Below are positions 24,570 through 36,371 of a stretch of DNA of 64,000 nt, one piece after another. Position numbers and translations under genes: made by a program. The DNA comes from Iris pallida (Eukaryota; Streptophyta; Magnoliopsida; Asparagales; Iridaceae): the NCBI GenBank assembly GCA_029216955.1, contig JANAVB010044017.1:7629580-7693579 (forward strand), read 5' to 3'. Under the pieces are notes generated by a model. The model saw nothing but the letters and a program-made list of their open reading frames with translations, made no database searches and had not been told where the DNA came from. Position 1 is the first letter of the stretch; each line of letters opens with the position of its first letter.

Positions 24570-27500
24570 TGTCACGACCCATAACGATTTAGGGGCACGA
24601 GCATGTGGGTACGTCCAGTCTACACCGTAGTATCGACGGTAGAACACTATATAGGTCAACAATACTATCTAGACACTCTAACTAATATGAATAATAACCT
24701 GTCAACAATAATCTCAACTCCGTACGGAGGACTAATATATTATCTAGTAACATATACTCAATCACAAATATCTAGAGGAAGATAATAGCACGATTTGATA
24801 TGAAGATAAAATGATGAAATAGAGTCTAATAGCATAAGTCAAATACAATCAAAGTCCAGAAGTCTATATCTCAATAGTACATATCCTGAATAAATATAAA
24901 ATGTCCCAAAATATATCAAAACTAGAGACAAATCTAGCAATCCTAACTACTAGCAAAGGCGCTACAAGAGGTGCATCTTCAACGGATAGTGGCTCCATAG
25001 GAATCTTCTGAGAATAGTCGTTACCCCAGGTCCGTAGCAGGTGGGACATGAGTCCTCTAAATCCTCCGAAAAATATTATCCAGTCAAGATTGGAGCGAAG
25101 AACAAATACTAATACCAGTTTTATTAAATTGACAAGTGCTATAAAGAACAGTAAGTAAACGAGATACATGATGGAATAAACAATACTAAAACAAATAAAT
25201 ATAGGATAAACATGTAATCATATTATGGTAAATTATAACATATAAGTATATCAGTAGTACGATGTAACGTAGTTAATCAGGAATATAATATGTAATACAA
25301 AATAGTGCCTTGAGATATTAGAGTTTTATGTGATCGGCTTGGGACGGGATCGGGCTATTCTATATGACCAGCTAAGCACAAGTAATAGTAAAGGATCAGG
25401 CCGGCCATACATGGAAAGCTATGCACAAGTAATATAAGATCAGGGTACACCTTGCATAAGGTGAGATAAACTATGCACAAGTAGTTCTGGATATGATCAT
25501 ATAAACTGCTAATAACTCCCCAATCCCCGTAATAGTATAATGGATCCAACCATGTCACATTACGACACGGATTCATGAAGCAGGGGCCAACCCACTCCTG
25601 AATCGATGTTTATACATGAACAAGAAATACAAGACATGTACAGGGCCCTCCAGGAAAATAACATCTCATAATGGGATCCCAAGTATACTAATCTCGGTAT
25701 TCTCGTGTCAGGAATCAAGTAAAACAATACAAACTAATATTATAAAAATTATTAAGGTAATAAAAACTATCAGAAAATGTACTCGCCAGTGGTTCTGAGC
25801 AACAAGTGTGAATCGAGGCCCAAAGTGGAATCACAAAGACCTAAACATGAAATATAAATATTAATTGGTGTTTTGGTGTGTCAAACATGGATATCTAAGA
25901 TGCTATTTAAATTCTAAGATGATACTAGGTCTCCGTGGTCAAACTAGGTCAATTTGACTCAAAGGTTGACTTTTAGGGTTAAACTAGTCAACCTTTGTCA
26001 AATTAGGTCAAACCTAGATTTCTAGGTCAATACCTTATCATACCAAGGTAAACTAACCTATACTAGGCTATTTTAGGCTTTACCTAGGTATCTAGCTATT
26101 TAGGATACCTATAGGGTATCATGAAATATCCTATTTATATATCCTATACTCTACACATATTACCTAACATATAGATAATACCCTATACATATGTTACCTA
26201 CCCATAGGTAACTCATTTTCCTATTATACCTAGGCTACCTAGCACTTTAGTACCCTATTTTCTTTTACACATTACCTAACTTACCTAGCATCTAGGTAAT
26301 ACCCAATTACCTATTCCCTATTACACATAGGTAATCCACTATCTCATTACCCCAACCTAATATCCTATACACATAGGTAATTTTCTATTACCTATATATT
26401 ACTACATTACCTATTATCACACATATGCGTGTGTGTCACACACACATACTAGGGTGACAAACTAACCTATACTCACACACACATGTGGACACATGTTTCG
26501 CACACACTATCCACACAGTTATACACACATGCGAGACACTCACCCTCACACAACACTCACTCACATATACTTGCCTACTATCCACACTCATGTGACATCC
26601 TCACATACTTAAACACACTGTGCGCTGTCCTAAAATTAGTGTAAGGCCACACAGCCAAGTGCCTACTGGTGAGCAGGGCATACAAGGCCAAGCCAAGGCC
26701 CTGCCAAACCAGGATGAACCCTTGCTGCAATGTAGGGAAGCCCCTGACCCTCCATGCCAGTGTTTGCACAGGGCACACACTGTTGTGATGACTGGCCAAG
26801 CCAAGACATGCATTGTGTAGGACTTATCCTGCCTGCTACATGGGCTAATCCCCTCCTCCCCTTGCCTGTGCACTCCAGTGCATAGGCTACACAACCTGAG
26901 CAATGGATGAAGTCCCCTATTATTGTAGGAAGTGAACTCCCTCTGCTATCCCCTATCTATACCATACATATATATGTAAACACTCTCAACAGTACCTACT
27001 GCCCCTATCACTCACTCCCTAACACATATCACATATACACTCTCTAATAGGAACACCCTCACAGAATACACACACTTGTGTATGTTTAACACCCCCCCAA
27101 TATAGGGAATACTTCACTCAACTGTTCCCCCCTACACACACATTCTATGATAACACACACTCTAACATTAGGCACATAGGTGTAGGCTGCACACACAAGT
27201 CTACATAGCCACTCTAACACATGTACACACACACTATACACATGTGCACCTATGCACATAAGGGTGCACATGTATACCCACATACACACATATGTATGCT
27301 CAAGATACACTTGTGCACACACACTATACACATGTCTCTACTCAAGCATAGACACACACTCATGCAATTTCTCAAACACTTGGGGTGTACCATGCTAGTA
27401 TCATACTAAAACTCCGATACTCTCATGATACAACAATGATACCTATACCAAATCTTGTCCTATTTATCCCACAACACATAAGCATGCCTAAAATGACAAT

Positions 27501-28503
27501 TAGAAGATAATTAGTGTGGTGTCTAGCAAGTACAATGTGTCATGTGAAATATGATATGTTGTGACAACTGTAGGAGGAGTAAAACCCCCAAATTGACTCC
27601 ATGACCTAGTGTAACATGAAATAATCTATTAGTATCCATTTGTGGACATATTTCTAGTCACACACATTATTCACATGTCCATTTAGTCTATCAAACTAAA
27701 TGATAAACACTTGGTGCATGTACCACTCTCGGATTTTCTTAAAAAGGGCACAAAAATCATATGTAACTTCTACCAACATGGTCATTAGAGCCATGTTCTT
27801 ACTCCTATGGGTACTGCATGGGAGGTTTCCTAATGATGCCTACATGAAATATTGTCTAAATTAGGAGAAAAGACTAGTAGTATACCTATTGGGAGATGGA
27901 TATCCAATGTAGCACCTAAAGTGAACATAAGTGTGAAGTAGGAAACAATCCCCCAATCTAATAGCCTCCTCTTCTTGTGCTCCTTGGCCTCCAAGCTCCT
28001 AGGCTTCTTGGATGAAGAATAGAAGAAGATTGAGAGAAATTTGGAGTAGTTTTGGCCGAGAAATGAATGGAGAAAGAAGAGAATTTTTAGAGAACACCAA
28101 GCTAGGGTTTTGGAGCTCCAAATGAGAAGTGAAGAATGGACTTCTCTCTCCTAGTGTTGTCGGCCAAATAAGGAGCCCTAGAACATATTTGAAATGTCCA
28201 TAATGCCTTTAAGTTGTCATGAAGGCTTTGGTTAATCTATGGAAGTTTCTAGCCTAAATGGTTAATTAGTTTTAATCCTATTCATGACCAATTGTGACTT
28301 AAATTAGTCTAATGGGGTCTAACCAAAAATGTAGGTCCAAGTGTCATGACAAGTCCAAATAGGTTCACTAACCAAGGGTCTAATAAATAGGCTCGTCTAC
28401 TAATAAATGCAACCATCACATTTAATTAATTAAATAAATACATATACTATATAAATAATATAAAATGACAAAAATAATCCTATCTAGGATTGTGGTAGTA
28501 ACA
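24570..28503 (-). repeat. 5' LTR of element E
   Basis: About 3.9 kb, with ends tgtcacgaccc and ggtagtaaca (TG...CA in both directions). It is related to the LTRs of A and F but much diverged. Parts: three tatgcacaagtaat words (25370-25480), the GAGTACATT block (25768-25790), a W-box array (25930-26035), a long tract of tacctaggta-like words (26080-26410), microsatellite-like cacaca/tatgtg stretches (26410-26560 and 27060-27360) and a lower-complexity GC-richer block (26620-26900). The 3' LTR is outside the window, so its TSD cannot be checked. No genes. Confidence 0.8.
25930..26035 (-). promoter_or_regulatory. W-box-like TTGAC array in LTR E
   Basis: Seven or so GTCAA/TTGAC words within about 105 bp, mostly TTGAC in element sense. 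They sit at the same place relative to the GAGTACATT block as in A and F. Some TTGAC words also occur in the opposite sense. Confidence 0.4.
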
Positions 28504-28923
28504 AAAGTCCCCTACAACCAGCAAAGCAAGCCCAACCCCGACTCAGCCATGACACTCAGTCGAACAAGCTCCCGCCACAGAGCCTCCCTATGACGTTTGT
28601 CATTATGCCTGTACACCAAATAGAATGAACCAAAAACCCCATATTATTGGAAGAATACCAATTACCTGCTCCGATATAGACATGACACCCCCATCCCTGC
28701 TACCTTTGTCCCAACGAACCAAAATTCGAGCCATAGAACATAGCTGGATATTATTCACCTGAGCCCAATGTGTCACGATTCTCTGCGCCAATGTTCTCTC
28801 CAATTTGATCTTAGTTTCAAGCAAAGCATTAATAGTACACTTGCTTCCCCTCAGAACATCCGAAATCTCCTTCTATCTACCAATGGAACACGAGCCATAC
28901 ACATTCCATGAGATTATCGACAT
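28504..28923 (-). pseudogene. LINE (L1-type) ORF2 start: endonuclease domain fragment
   Basis: In an intact LINE this domain nicks target DNA for target-primed reverse transcription. The frame begins ATGTCGATAATC at 28923, giving MSIISWNVYG, the usual start of plant L1 ORF2. It continues with LLETKIK, the conserved Glu-containing box, and ends LLVVGDF, the GDF(N) catalytic box. That box is cut after Phe by the element E LTR. All of this is one frame with in-frame stops near 28874 and at 28603-28605. The rest of ORF2 should lie beyond element E, left of the window. Confidence 0.8.
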
Positions 28924-29236
28924 TAACCACCGGAGTTGCCCTCATGAGTCCCAAGTGGCCTTGTAATTGGGGGGTTTCCGCCACTTACATTCTCGTGCAT
29001 CTCCACTGAATCCAAATTGGAATCGCCTATTATTGCCGTAACCCGTATTAGCGGGTGCCACCTCGAATTTGCCAGCACCAAAGCCTCCCCTTCAATGATC
29101 GGCAAATGATTATGAATAGTTGGGACAACCTCGCACGTATAATTGGTATGACATTTCCGGCTAACGTTTCCTGAAGTGCTCAATTTGCTACCATCCTTAT
29201 ATCCCTTGCTACTTGTCACTCGACTCTCGTCGTCAT
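28923..29236 (-). pseudogene. LINE ORF1 C-terminal fragment
   Basis: An open stretch of about 98 codons ends in TAA, which overlaps the ORF2 start codon as TAATG. That is the usual tandem arrangement in plant L1-type LINEs. The sequence is Ser/Thr/Asn-rich and has no recognisable domain; the RNA-binding part would lie upstream. It is cut at 29236 by element G. The identity rests on position next to ORF2. Confidence 0.5.
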
Positions 29237-31070
29237 TGTAGTGCCCCGCTCCCGTAGGGGCAAAGTACTATGTAATAGGCTCCTGGCAAGTCAGACATGG
29301 TCGGGAACACATATGGCTAGTCTGACTCAGCGACGAGTTTGGTATACGAAAACCATGGCATCAATAAAATCGATTTGGACGAATGATATGAGTACCGTTC
29401 CAACTAATGGATCGGCTTCTGTTGGAATAAATCCTAGATGCAGTAGATTGTGTCTTGGCGAATGAACTCTAAAGAGAGTGATGCAATCGGTCTGCTATTA
29501 GTTTTGTTAGTTTTCTTGGCTTTCTGAATGATTTATTGCTTGGGTTTGATAAGTATGCTTTAGCGTCGATTTCTGAATACTTTTTTGGGAATTTCGAAGG
29601 AAGGATTGAAGGAGGGATTCAAATTCGATGCTCGTGCCATTACAAGAGTTCGTGTAAATGACGCTTGACCGTCGCGAAGCAATCTCCTACTCTCCGTGCA
29701 ATCTCTTTAGGTGGGTAGTTCTTCGATCCCTTCTTTTCTACTCCTTCCTGCCAACAAATTCTTAAAGCTCAACGTTTAAATCGATGATGCTAACTGGATG
29801 TATGCTTTGAACTAAGATCAAAAACTTGGGATAATTATATCATCTTAGAGAAATTAACTCCAAATTTATAAATTTTACACCAAAAAGAGAAAAGATAAAG
29901 TTTTAAAAAAGAGAGAGAATTTATTCATGTTCTGTAAAACATAATGAAGAAACATTGGTTACGGTATATTACGCCTCGGAGAATTTGGTGCCTACGGGAT
30001 GCTAAATCAGAACGTACGACTTCGGAGAAAAGAACACTTGCACGAGTAGAAATGATTATGTGGTTTCATAATTTCTGTGTTATGTAATTTACTTCATACA
30101 TTTTAAACTGTTCATACATTCACATGTTCATGGATGACTTGTGCACAAGGTAAGCGTTCCTCGAAACGGTACCCGGGACGCTGGGACTGAATCGACCTAG
30201 GAGGAAATTATGGACTCATGCTTCGGCACGAGGCATTATGAGACCTCCAGTTAGGATCGCAAACTAGACTGGTAGGGCACGTCGCAATGCTACGTAATTG
30301 TCCTTCATGGTGTCGATATCACCAATGACCGCATGTAAGATAGATTGCATGCTTACCTATTATCTTATGCAGGTGATAAGTATTATATCTATTTTGTGCA
30401 GGAAAGGAGCACGGTCGTGGTAAGATAAGTTGAGATTGGTTATGTTGTTTACTGTTTAAATGTTCCTTCGATATGAACTACAAATCATATAGTTCTAAAT
30501 AGAAAGATTACTTCGTATGCTAGAATCCTTAATAAGTTAGACGAGTGGGTTCGTCCCATCCACTAGCAAGTATGCTAACCCCCAACTCCCCAGGTGACGA
30601 GCGCACTACGGGAGCTTGAGACTAGATTGAAACTGAAGAACGAAAGGCGGCCCGAAGCTCTCCTATTTTGAAGTATTTTGAAGACCAATTCAGATCGAAG
30701 GCTTTTGTTCAAATGTATAAAAGGACATGAATGTATGGAACGACAAGGATTATTTCATGGCAGCTTGTCGAGAGTTTTTCTTTTGTGTTTTCAAAGATGT
30801 ATCTGCAACGGACATATATAATATAAAAATGATCCTTGCACATACTTTGCAAGTTTTATGAATGAAAAGCTAAATTTCTTCCTATTCTGCGTCTTCAACT
30901 CTCTGAACTATTTAATTTCAATTCGTCTTCTCAAAAGAATTTTCAAGTGCATATTCTAGCCTTGTACAAGTTCAATAAAGACTTGTACGGCATCACGTCC
31001 CCACTCGTAGGAATCGATTTTATCTCAAGTCAAGGCGAGGACGACCGATTTGGCGAGTCAAGGTGAGACA
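29237..31070 (+). repeat. 5' LTR of element G
   Basis: Starts tgtagtgcccc and ends gtgagaca, four bases before the primer site. The start is inferred from TG and from the end of the LINE reading. It contains a TATA box (30716) and leader. No second copy is in the window, so the left end is less certain than the right. Confidence 0.7.
30716..30724 (+). promoter_or_regulatory. TATA box of LTR G
   Basis: A clear TATAAAAGG lies about 355 bp before the LTR end, followed by a plausible start region. This is a typical position for an LTR U3 promoter. Confidence 0.55.
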
Positions 31071-31073
31071 AGT

Positions 31074-31085
31074 TGGTATCAGAGT
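31074..31085 (+). other. Primer binding site of element G (tRNA-iMet)
   Basis: TGGTATCAGAG begins three bases after the LTR. It is the standard plant primer site complementary to the 3' end of initiator tRNA-Met. This contrasts with the Ile-type sites of A, B and D. Confidence 0.85.
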
Positions 31086-31244
31086 ATGGTTCACACCTCG
31101 AACCTTTCGAAAACATTTTCTTTTAGATGTTGTAATTTTTCAAAAAATATGCTTTTCGACATATGCAGCAGGAAATAATCGTTCCATAAAGATAAGCCCG
31201 TAGATATTTTGAGAATACTAACGGGTTTGCTCAATTTTATAGGA

Positions 31245-32351
31245 ATGCCAAATAGAGTGGGTGTCCCCGCTGTCAATGCCACGTTGATTAGCACTAATAT
31301 CACTGAAGACGCAATATCTAGCGAATCCGCCATGGAGCGATTATTGCGCCTCATGGAAGTCCAACAACGCAAGGCAGAGATGTAGCAACGACAGCTGCAA
31401 GCACAGATCCAGGCCCAAATCAGTGCCTAACAAAAGTAGATGGAGGCACTAACCTGGATCGTAAGCACCATAGCGATCCAACAGAATTCAACGACCGCCA
31501 CATCAGAAGAAGAAGTGCAACCAGTAACGACGAAGCATATGTCTTCCTATTCTCTGTTCAAGACGATCGAATTCAAGAAGATGAACCCGCCTGACTTTAA
31601 CAGCCAAGCAGAGCCTGACGAAGTCATGTGGTGGCTAGTGAAGATTGAGAGCTTGTTCAATCTTTTTAACATCAAGGGGTCCAAGAGAGTTGGTTGTGCA
31701 GTCTTGCAGCTAAATTTGAGGGCCTCTGACTGGTGGGAGGCGAAGAAACAGGAGCTCCACGAAGCCAACCCCAATGCCAAGATCTTGTAGGAGATGTTCA
31801 AACTGGCCTTCCTCGAGCAGTACATTCCCTGTGCCATTCGTCGACAGAAGGAAGACGAATTCATTTCCTTGAAGCAAAAGAATATGTCAGTCGAAGATTA
31901 CGATACAAAGTTCACAAAACTTGCAAAGTTTACTGGGGCCTTCCTGCCGAACAAGGAAGCATGGTGCGAGCGCTTCCAACAAGTCCTGAATGACGATCTA
32001 CGTTGGGGCGTCATGAACCAAAGATGTCAGACCTACAGAGAGTCATACAATACTGCCCTTGATAGCGAGCGAATATTTGGTCGAGCTTCGCAAAGGACAG
32101 GGTCAGGCGTCGGTAATAACTTCAACAAGCTTCCTCACGACGCGGGAGGATCTGGTGTGTCAAAGCGCCAGAATACGTTCGAGTATCGGGGGCCTCAGCC
32201 CGGAGTACCGTGCCATATATACGGTAAGATAGGACATATGGCGGTCGATTGGCAATGGGGATGCTTCAAGTGCGGCCAGCTAGGCCACAAGGCGACAAAT
32301 TGTCGAATGGGGAGGGCAAACCAATATCCACCAAGGAACGTCCAAAATTAA
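31245..32351 (+). pseudogene. Element G gag
   Basis: One frame from the ATG at 31245 encodes a short N-terminus, a Gln-rich coil, and the capsid domain (about 31570-32090, with FKKMNPPDFNS, ASDWWEAK and FLEQYIPCAIRRQKEDEF). A complete CCHC knuckle, CFKCGQLGHKATNC, lies near 32263-32305. A preceding knuckle is degraded. Stops in the same frame: TAG 31383-31385, TAA near 31428, TAG 31437-31439, TAG 31788-31790 and TAA near 32349. No frameshift was found across 1.1 kb. It cannot make a full Gag. Confidence 0.85.
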
Positions 32352-32384
32352 AATAGGGCGTCTCCCGCCCATGGCGTAGACGTA

Positions 32385-33039
32385 GTGCCCGTGAACCCAG
32401 AAAATTGCCAAGGGGCGCAAGACCGAGTCTATGCACTGACTCGGGACGAAGCGTTCACATCCGACACTATTGTCACAGGTATATTACTCTATAAAAATAT
32501 ACCTGCTAGAGTACTGTTCGATTCGGGTGCTACGTATAGTTTCATATCTGTTGACTTTGTAGAAGAGAATAAATTACACATGTAATTATTATATATGAAT
32601 CTTAGCATTAGCACTCCATTGGGAGTAGATATGCCTGCCACTAAAATTTATAGGAATGGTTACATCTGCATCGGAGGGAAAAATCTATCCTTGGAAGTTA
32701 TCATCCTTGACATCAAGGAGTACGATATCATCTTCGGCATAGATTGGTTGGGTGTATGCCACGCAACTATCGAGTGCGCGGAGAAGAGAGTTGTGTTCCG
32801 CCTTCCTGGCGAAACTGAGTTCTCCTATTCGTACGTAGCAGTGTCAAAGACGGCAATGATGATATCGGTAATTACGGCAAGACGTATGTTGCATTCTGGT
32901 TACAGCGGGTACCTAGCGTCAGTTCGAAACACGAGAATGGAGATTGCAAGCACGGTACAGACTGAAGTCGTGGCAGAATTTCCTGATGTATTCCTAGACG
33001 AGTTGCCAAGGATGTCGCTGGATCGAGAGTTAGAATTCA
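32385..33039 (+). pseudogene. Element G protease region of pol
   Basis: The frame continues from gag into a retroviral-type aspartic protease with VLFDSGATYSFIS (active Asp) and the second-half motif YDIIFGIDWLG. It would cleave Gag-Pol. One in-frame TAA lies at 32583-32585. After the LDRELEF motif, which leads into RT, the sequence changes abruptly to the element F LTR. Confidence 0.85.
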
Positions 33040-35008
33040 CGTCACTACCACTTTTCTAGGACGAGTATTTTTGTCATTTCACAATTTGGTGAATATTTTT
33101 TTCTTTTTTTAATATGATGGCTGTATTTACTAGTAGGTTAGCATATTCATTAGTCATGATAGACCCTATTTAGATTGACTTGACCAATTAGTTGATTCAT
33201 TAGACTCTAGTCATGAGTAGATTAATAACAAGCCTTAATTAGAGCCAAAACACTTAGCCCACTTAAGGACCTTCCTAATACTAAGGGTAAAGAAGAGTTT
33301 AGGGCTTGTCTAATGCCTATTTAAACCATTTTTCTCCCAAATGGCAGCCACCATTAAATTAAGGTTTTCACCCATTCCTCCATTCAATACTCTCTCAAAT
33401 TGTCTCCTCCTTCCTCTATTTGTTGTGCAAAGACTTGGGGGAGCTCAAGGAGGCTTGGTGAAGGCTCTAGCAAAGTTTTGAGGGCTCCTTCTCCATCTAT
33501 CTTCTCCAAATTTGTGGAGCTTGGTGTAGGCTTCTTCCTACATAGGTATAACCCTCTAAACTTCCATTTCTATGATTTAAATTCTTGTATTCATGTAGGA
33601 GACCCTTCCATGACTAATATGAAGTATATTAAGGTCCTAATGAGTCCTATAGTATTGGTTATTTAGAGTTTGGTGTCCATTTGAGTAGGGCTACGAATTT
33701 TGACCTCCAAGTATTTGATGTAATGCCGAATAGGCTATAATTGACTTTGTTTTCAGTTTTGAGTCCTTGGATAGTTGATTTATCATTATCTAGACTTTCA
33801 GAAAGATTTCCTAGTATTTCTTATATATTTTTATACATGTATATATGTGTATATGTATATATATAATATGATATATACATATGTGGTTATGTATATGGGT
33901 TTAGAGTGGGCTTGTGTTTACTATTAAGTGAACATAGAATTCTGTGGGTTACTGTACCAGTGAGCTCAGGACTTGGGCTTTAGCCTACTGTAGAGAGTCA
34001 GCATGCCTTGTGCATGGCTGCACTTGGCACAGAAGCAGGGGTTGTCTGCCTTTATAGGCAGGCAGTGGAGGGGGATCCTATAGGCATAGGTAGTAGGGGA
34101 GTGAGGTGCCTGTGCACTAGGTATGTGCACAGGGCCTTGGTCAATAGTAAGGTCAGTAGAGTGTTGGTGTTAAGTGTCCAGGCAGTGGACTGCAGCATGC
34201 CCTGCCTTGGCTGGGTTTTGCATTGCTGCATTTAGCATGGACAGCAGAGGGGTGAGGCCATTAGGCCATAATGTTGGGATTCCAGTTAGTATCCCTGGTT
34301 AAGTCAAGTGTACCATGAATTATCCTTTGAGTAACAGTTTAGGTGATATGGTATCTTGTATTAAGTGTATGAGATGAGACTTGGTATCCCAAGTGGGGTT
34401 GGTATATGGGTTGTCTTTCTGTGTCAATCCCTACAACAGGGTGCAGGCTACAAGGCATTTGCCTGCACTAAGTACAAGCTACAGCAGCAGGAGATTGAGC
34501 AGGTATGTGGAGAGGAGATAAGAGTATCATAGGTTAAAAAATTTAGTTAAAATCCTATAGAAGATTTAGAGTATCAAAAAGTTCCTGAGTGTATGTGAGG
34601 AAGAGGGAATTGGGCATGAGTGGGTGTGTCATATGCATGTATCACTTAAGTTAGATATCTACCTTCCTATCTATCTGTCTATATATCGGCTAAAGTTATA
34701 GTATATGAATGTATGAGAGAGTAGGGAGGGGTTCATATGTAGTCTTTTATGGGAGGTGCTACATTGGAAGTTTAGAGTGTGTGAGTGAGTGAAAGAAATA
34801 TCAGTTAAGATATGGAATGAATCGGAGAGTATCAGAGAAGTGGAAGGCTTGGGTATGGCTTTTGGCTGCTAGTTAGGGTGCCCTGCATCTGTGGCTTCTT
34901 GGCAGCAGTACCCATGACTTGTTTGATCAGTGGATAGGCCAATTGGCCTGTCCTCATGACTGTGGCAAGTGACCTGGGGGTTTGTGCTCACAGATTTTGG
35001 TTGTCCAC
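33040..35008 (+). repeat. First segment of LTR F
   Basis: About 2 kb. A TATA-like gcctatttaaacc lies near 33323. An AT-rich tract with tatata/tgtata runs occurs at 33820-33900, followed by a GC-richer block (34000-34260) that resembles the E LTR block at 26620-26900 on the other strand. Short open frames here lack protein features. Bases 35004-35008 (tccac) are the solo LTR duplication. Confidence 0.65.
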
Positions 35009-36216
35009 TGTAACACCCAGTTTCTGGAATAAGGGTAATTTTGAACTTTTGTAATTATAATTATCATTTATTTGTATTTATATCACATTATGATTTTTGG
35101 TGATTTTTAATCAATTTTAAACTGTTTTAAGTCATGGCATGTGATCTTGATACTTTGCTAGTGTAACCTGAGAGACTGTCTGACCTAGAGCCTAACCATG
35201 TCATTAGCATGATTTATTTTTACTTTAGAGCATGAGGGTATTTTGGTCATTTGGCCTCTTTGAATTATTTTATGATTTATTGTATTAGTGATTGTTAATT
35301 TTGATTTTTGCTAGCTGTGACTTTGTAGACTAGCCTAGAAGCTAACCCTAGCTATGGTGACTTAGTAGACAATGGTGTGACCCTAGTCTAGCTTAAGTCA
35401 AACCTATTTTAGTCACTAGAATCTAGTTTCAATAGAAAGAATTATGAATAGGTGAAATGACTTATGATTTAAATTCTATGACTTGTGACTTAAGCCCATA
35501 GGCCCATGACTTGAGCCCAAACCCCAACCAACACACTAGTGGCCAGCCAACCTAGGGTTTCCCACCCCTATTTAATGCCTCTTCCACTTGTTCTTGCCTT
35601 TTTTGTGCTTGACCTAGTTTTTAGAAGAAAAGGTAATTCCCTACCTTCTTAAACTCCTAATAAATTCATTTCAAATCCTTTTTGACTCTAGTCTTTTGCA
35701 TTAGGATCTAATTATTATTTATTTACTGTTGGTGGAGAGTAATCCCAGATTTTAAGCAATTTGGGGATCCGAGCTAGCAAGGAGGAACACTTCATTTTGG
35801 GGCTTTTTTTTGCTATATGCACCTATAGGTAAAACCCCTTAAATTGCATTATTTTTCCGATTTCTTTGCATATTGAGCAATTTGGGGATCTGTTTTTCAT
35901 GATTGAACTTGTTGTATTAGATTTGAGACTTGTGTTGTATTTCAGATGGTTGAGATGTTGTTATTATTTCAGTAGTATATTTGTCTTTCTATTTCTTAGT
36001 TCTTTCTTCTGTGTTATCTTATCGTGCTTAGACTGTGATTGAGTTACAATATCTTATACTTGTCTTCCGTTTGGAGTTGATCATGATGAGTACATTATAT
36101 ACTGCATGAGTTGATGGTTAGTTAGAGACTTAGAACAGCGTTCTACCGCCGACACTACGGCATAGGCTGGACGATGTTACGTACTCGTACCCTCACAGTG
36201 GGTGCGGATCGTGACA
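35009..36216 (+). repeat. Solo LTR (1208 bp)
   Basis: Ends tgtaacaccc and ggatcgtgaca, flanked by tccac at 35004-35008 and 36217-36221. The perfect 5-bp duplication around a single LTR shows loss of the body by recombination between two LTRs. The last 85 bp (acagcgttctaccgccgacac...) closely match the LTR ends of A and E. A TATA-like cccctatttaatgcc lies near 35564 with a plausible transcribed leader. No genes. Confidence 0.88.
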
Positions 36217-36311
36217 TCCACGATCATTAAGATAGTAGAGGGCTCGGGTTGGCTTTGGCAGTAGGCCATTTGGTTACTTGGCCATAGGCAGGAGTTTGGG
36301 GGAGTTGTAAT

Positions 36312-36315
<4 letters not shown>

Positions 36316-36369
<54 letters not shown>
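36316..36369. repeat. (TA)n microsatellite
   Basis: About 26 TA units at the 3' end of the LINE fragment, next to its AATAAA signal. It may have grown from the LINE tail or from an AT-rich target. Confidence 0.9.

Positions 36370-36371
<2 letters not shown>

Larger units (their letters stand above)
29237..33039 (+). mobile_element. Element G: 5' part of a Ty3/gypsy element
   Basis: A 1.83 kb LTR, a tRNA-iMet primer site, gag with a zinc knuckle and an aspartic protease, in that order on the plus strand. The sequence switches to element F at about 33040 in the middle of the protease/RT linker, so the rest of G should lie right of the window. It differs from A-F in its primer and LTR sequence. 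It inserted into LINE ORF1 at 29236. Confidence 0.85.

Noticed and set aside
28504..28519. Polypurine tract beside the LTR of element E
   Set aside because: The aggggacttt run encodes the VVGDF box of a LINE in frame with the upstream endonuclease reading, and the primer site and leader on the other side show this is the 5' LTR.
34008..34235. Short open frames in the GC-richer block of LTR F (and 62758-63053)
   Set aside because: Gly/Cys/Val-rich readings of gcagca/ggcagtgg low-complexity DNA without conserved motifs, broken in the related block of LTR E.
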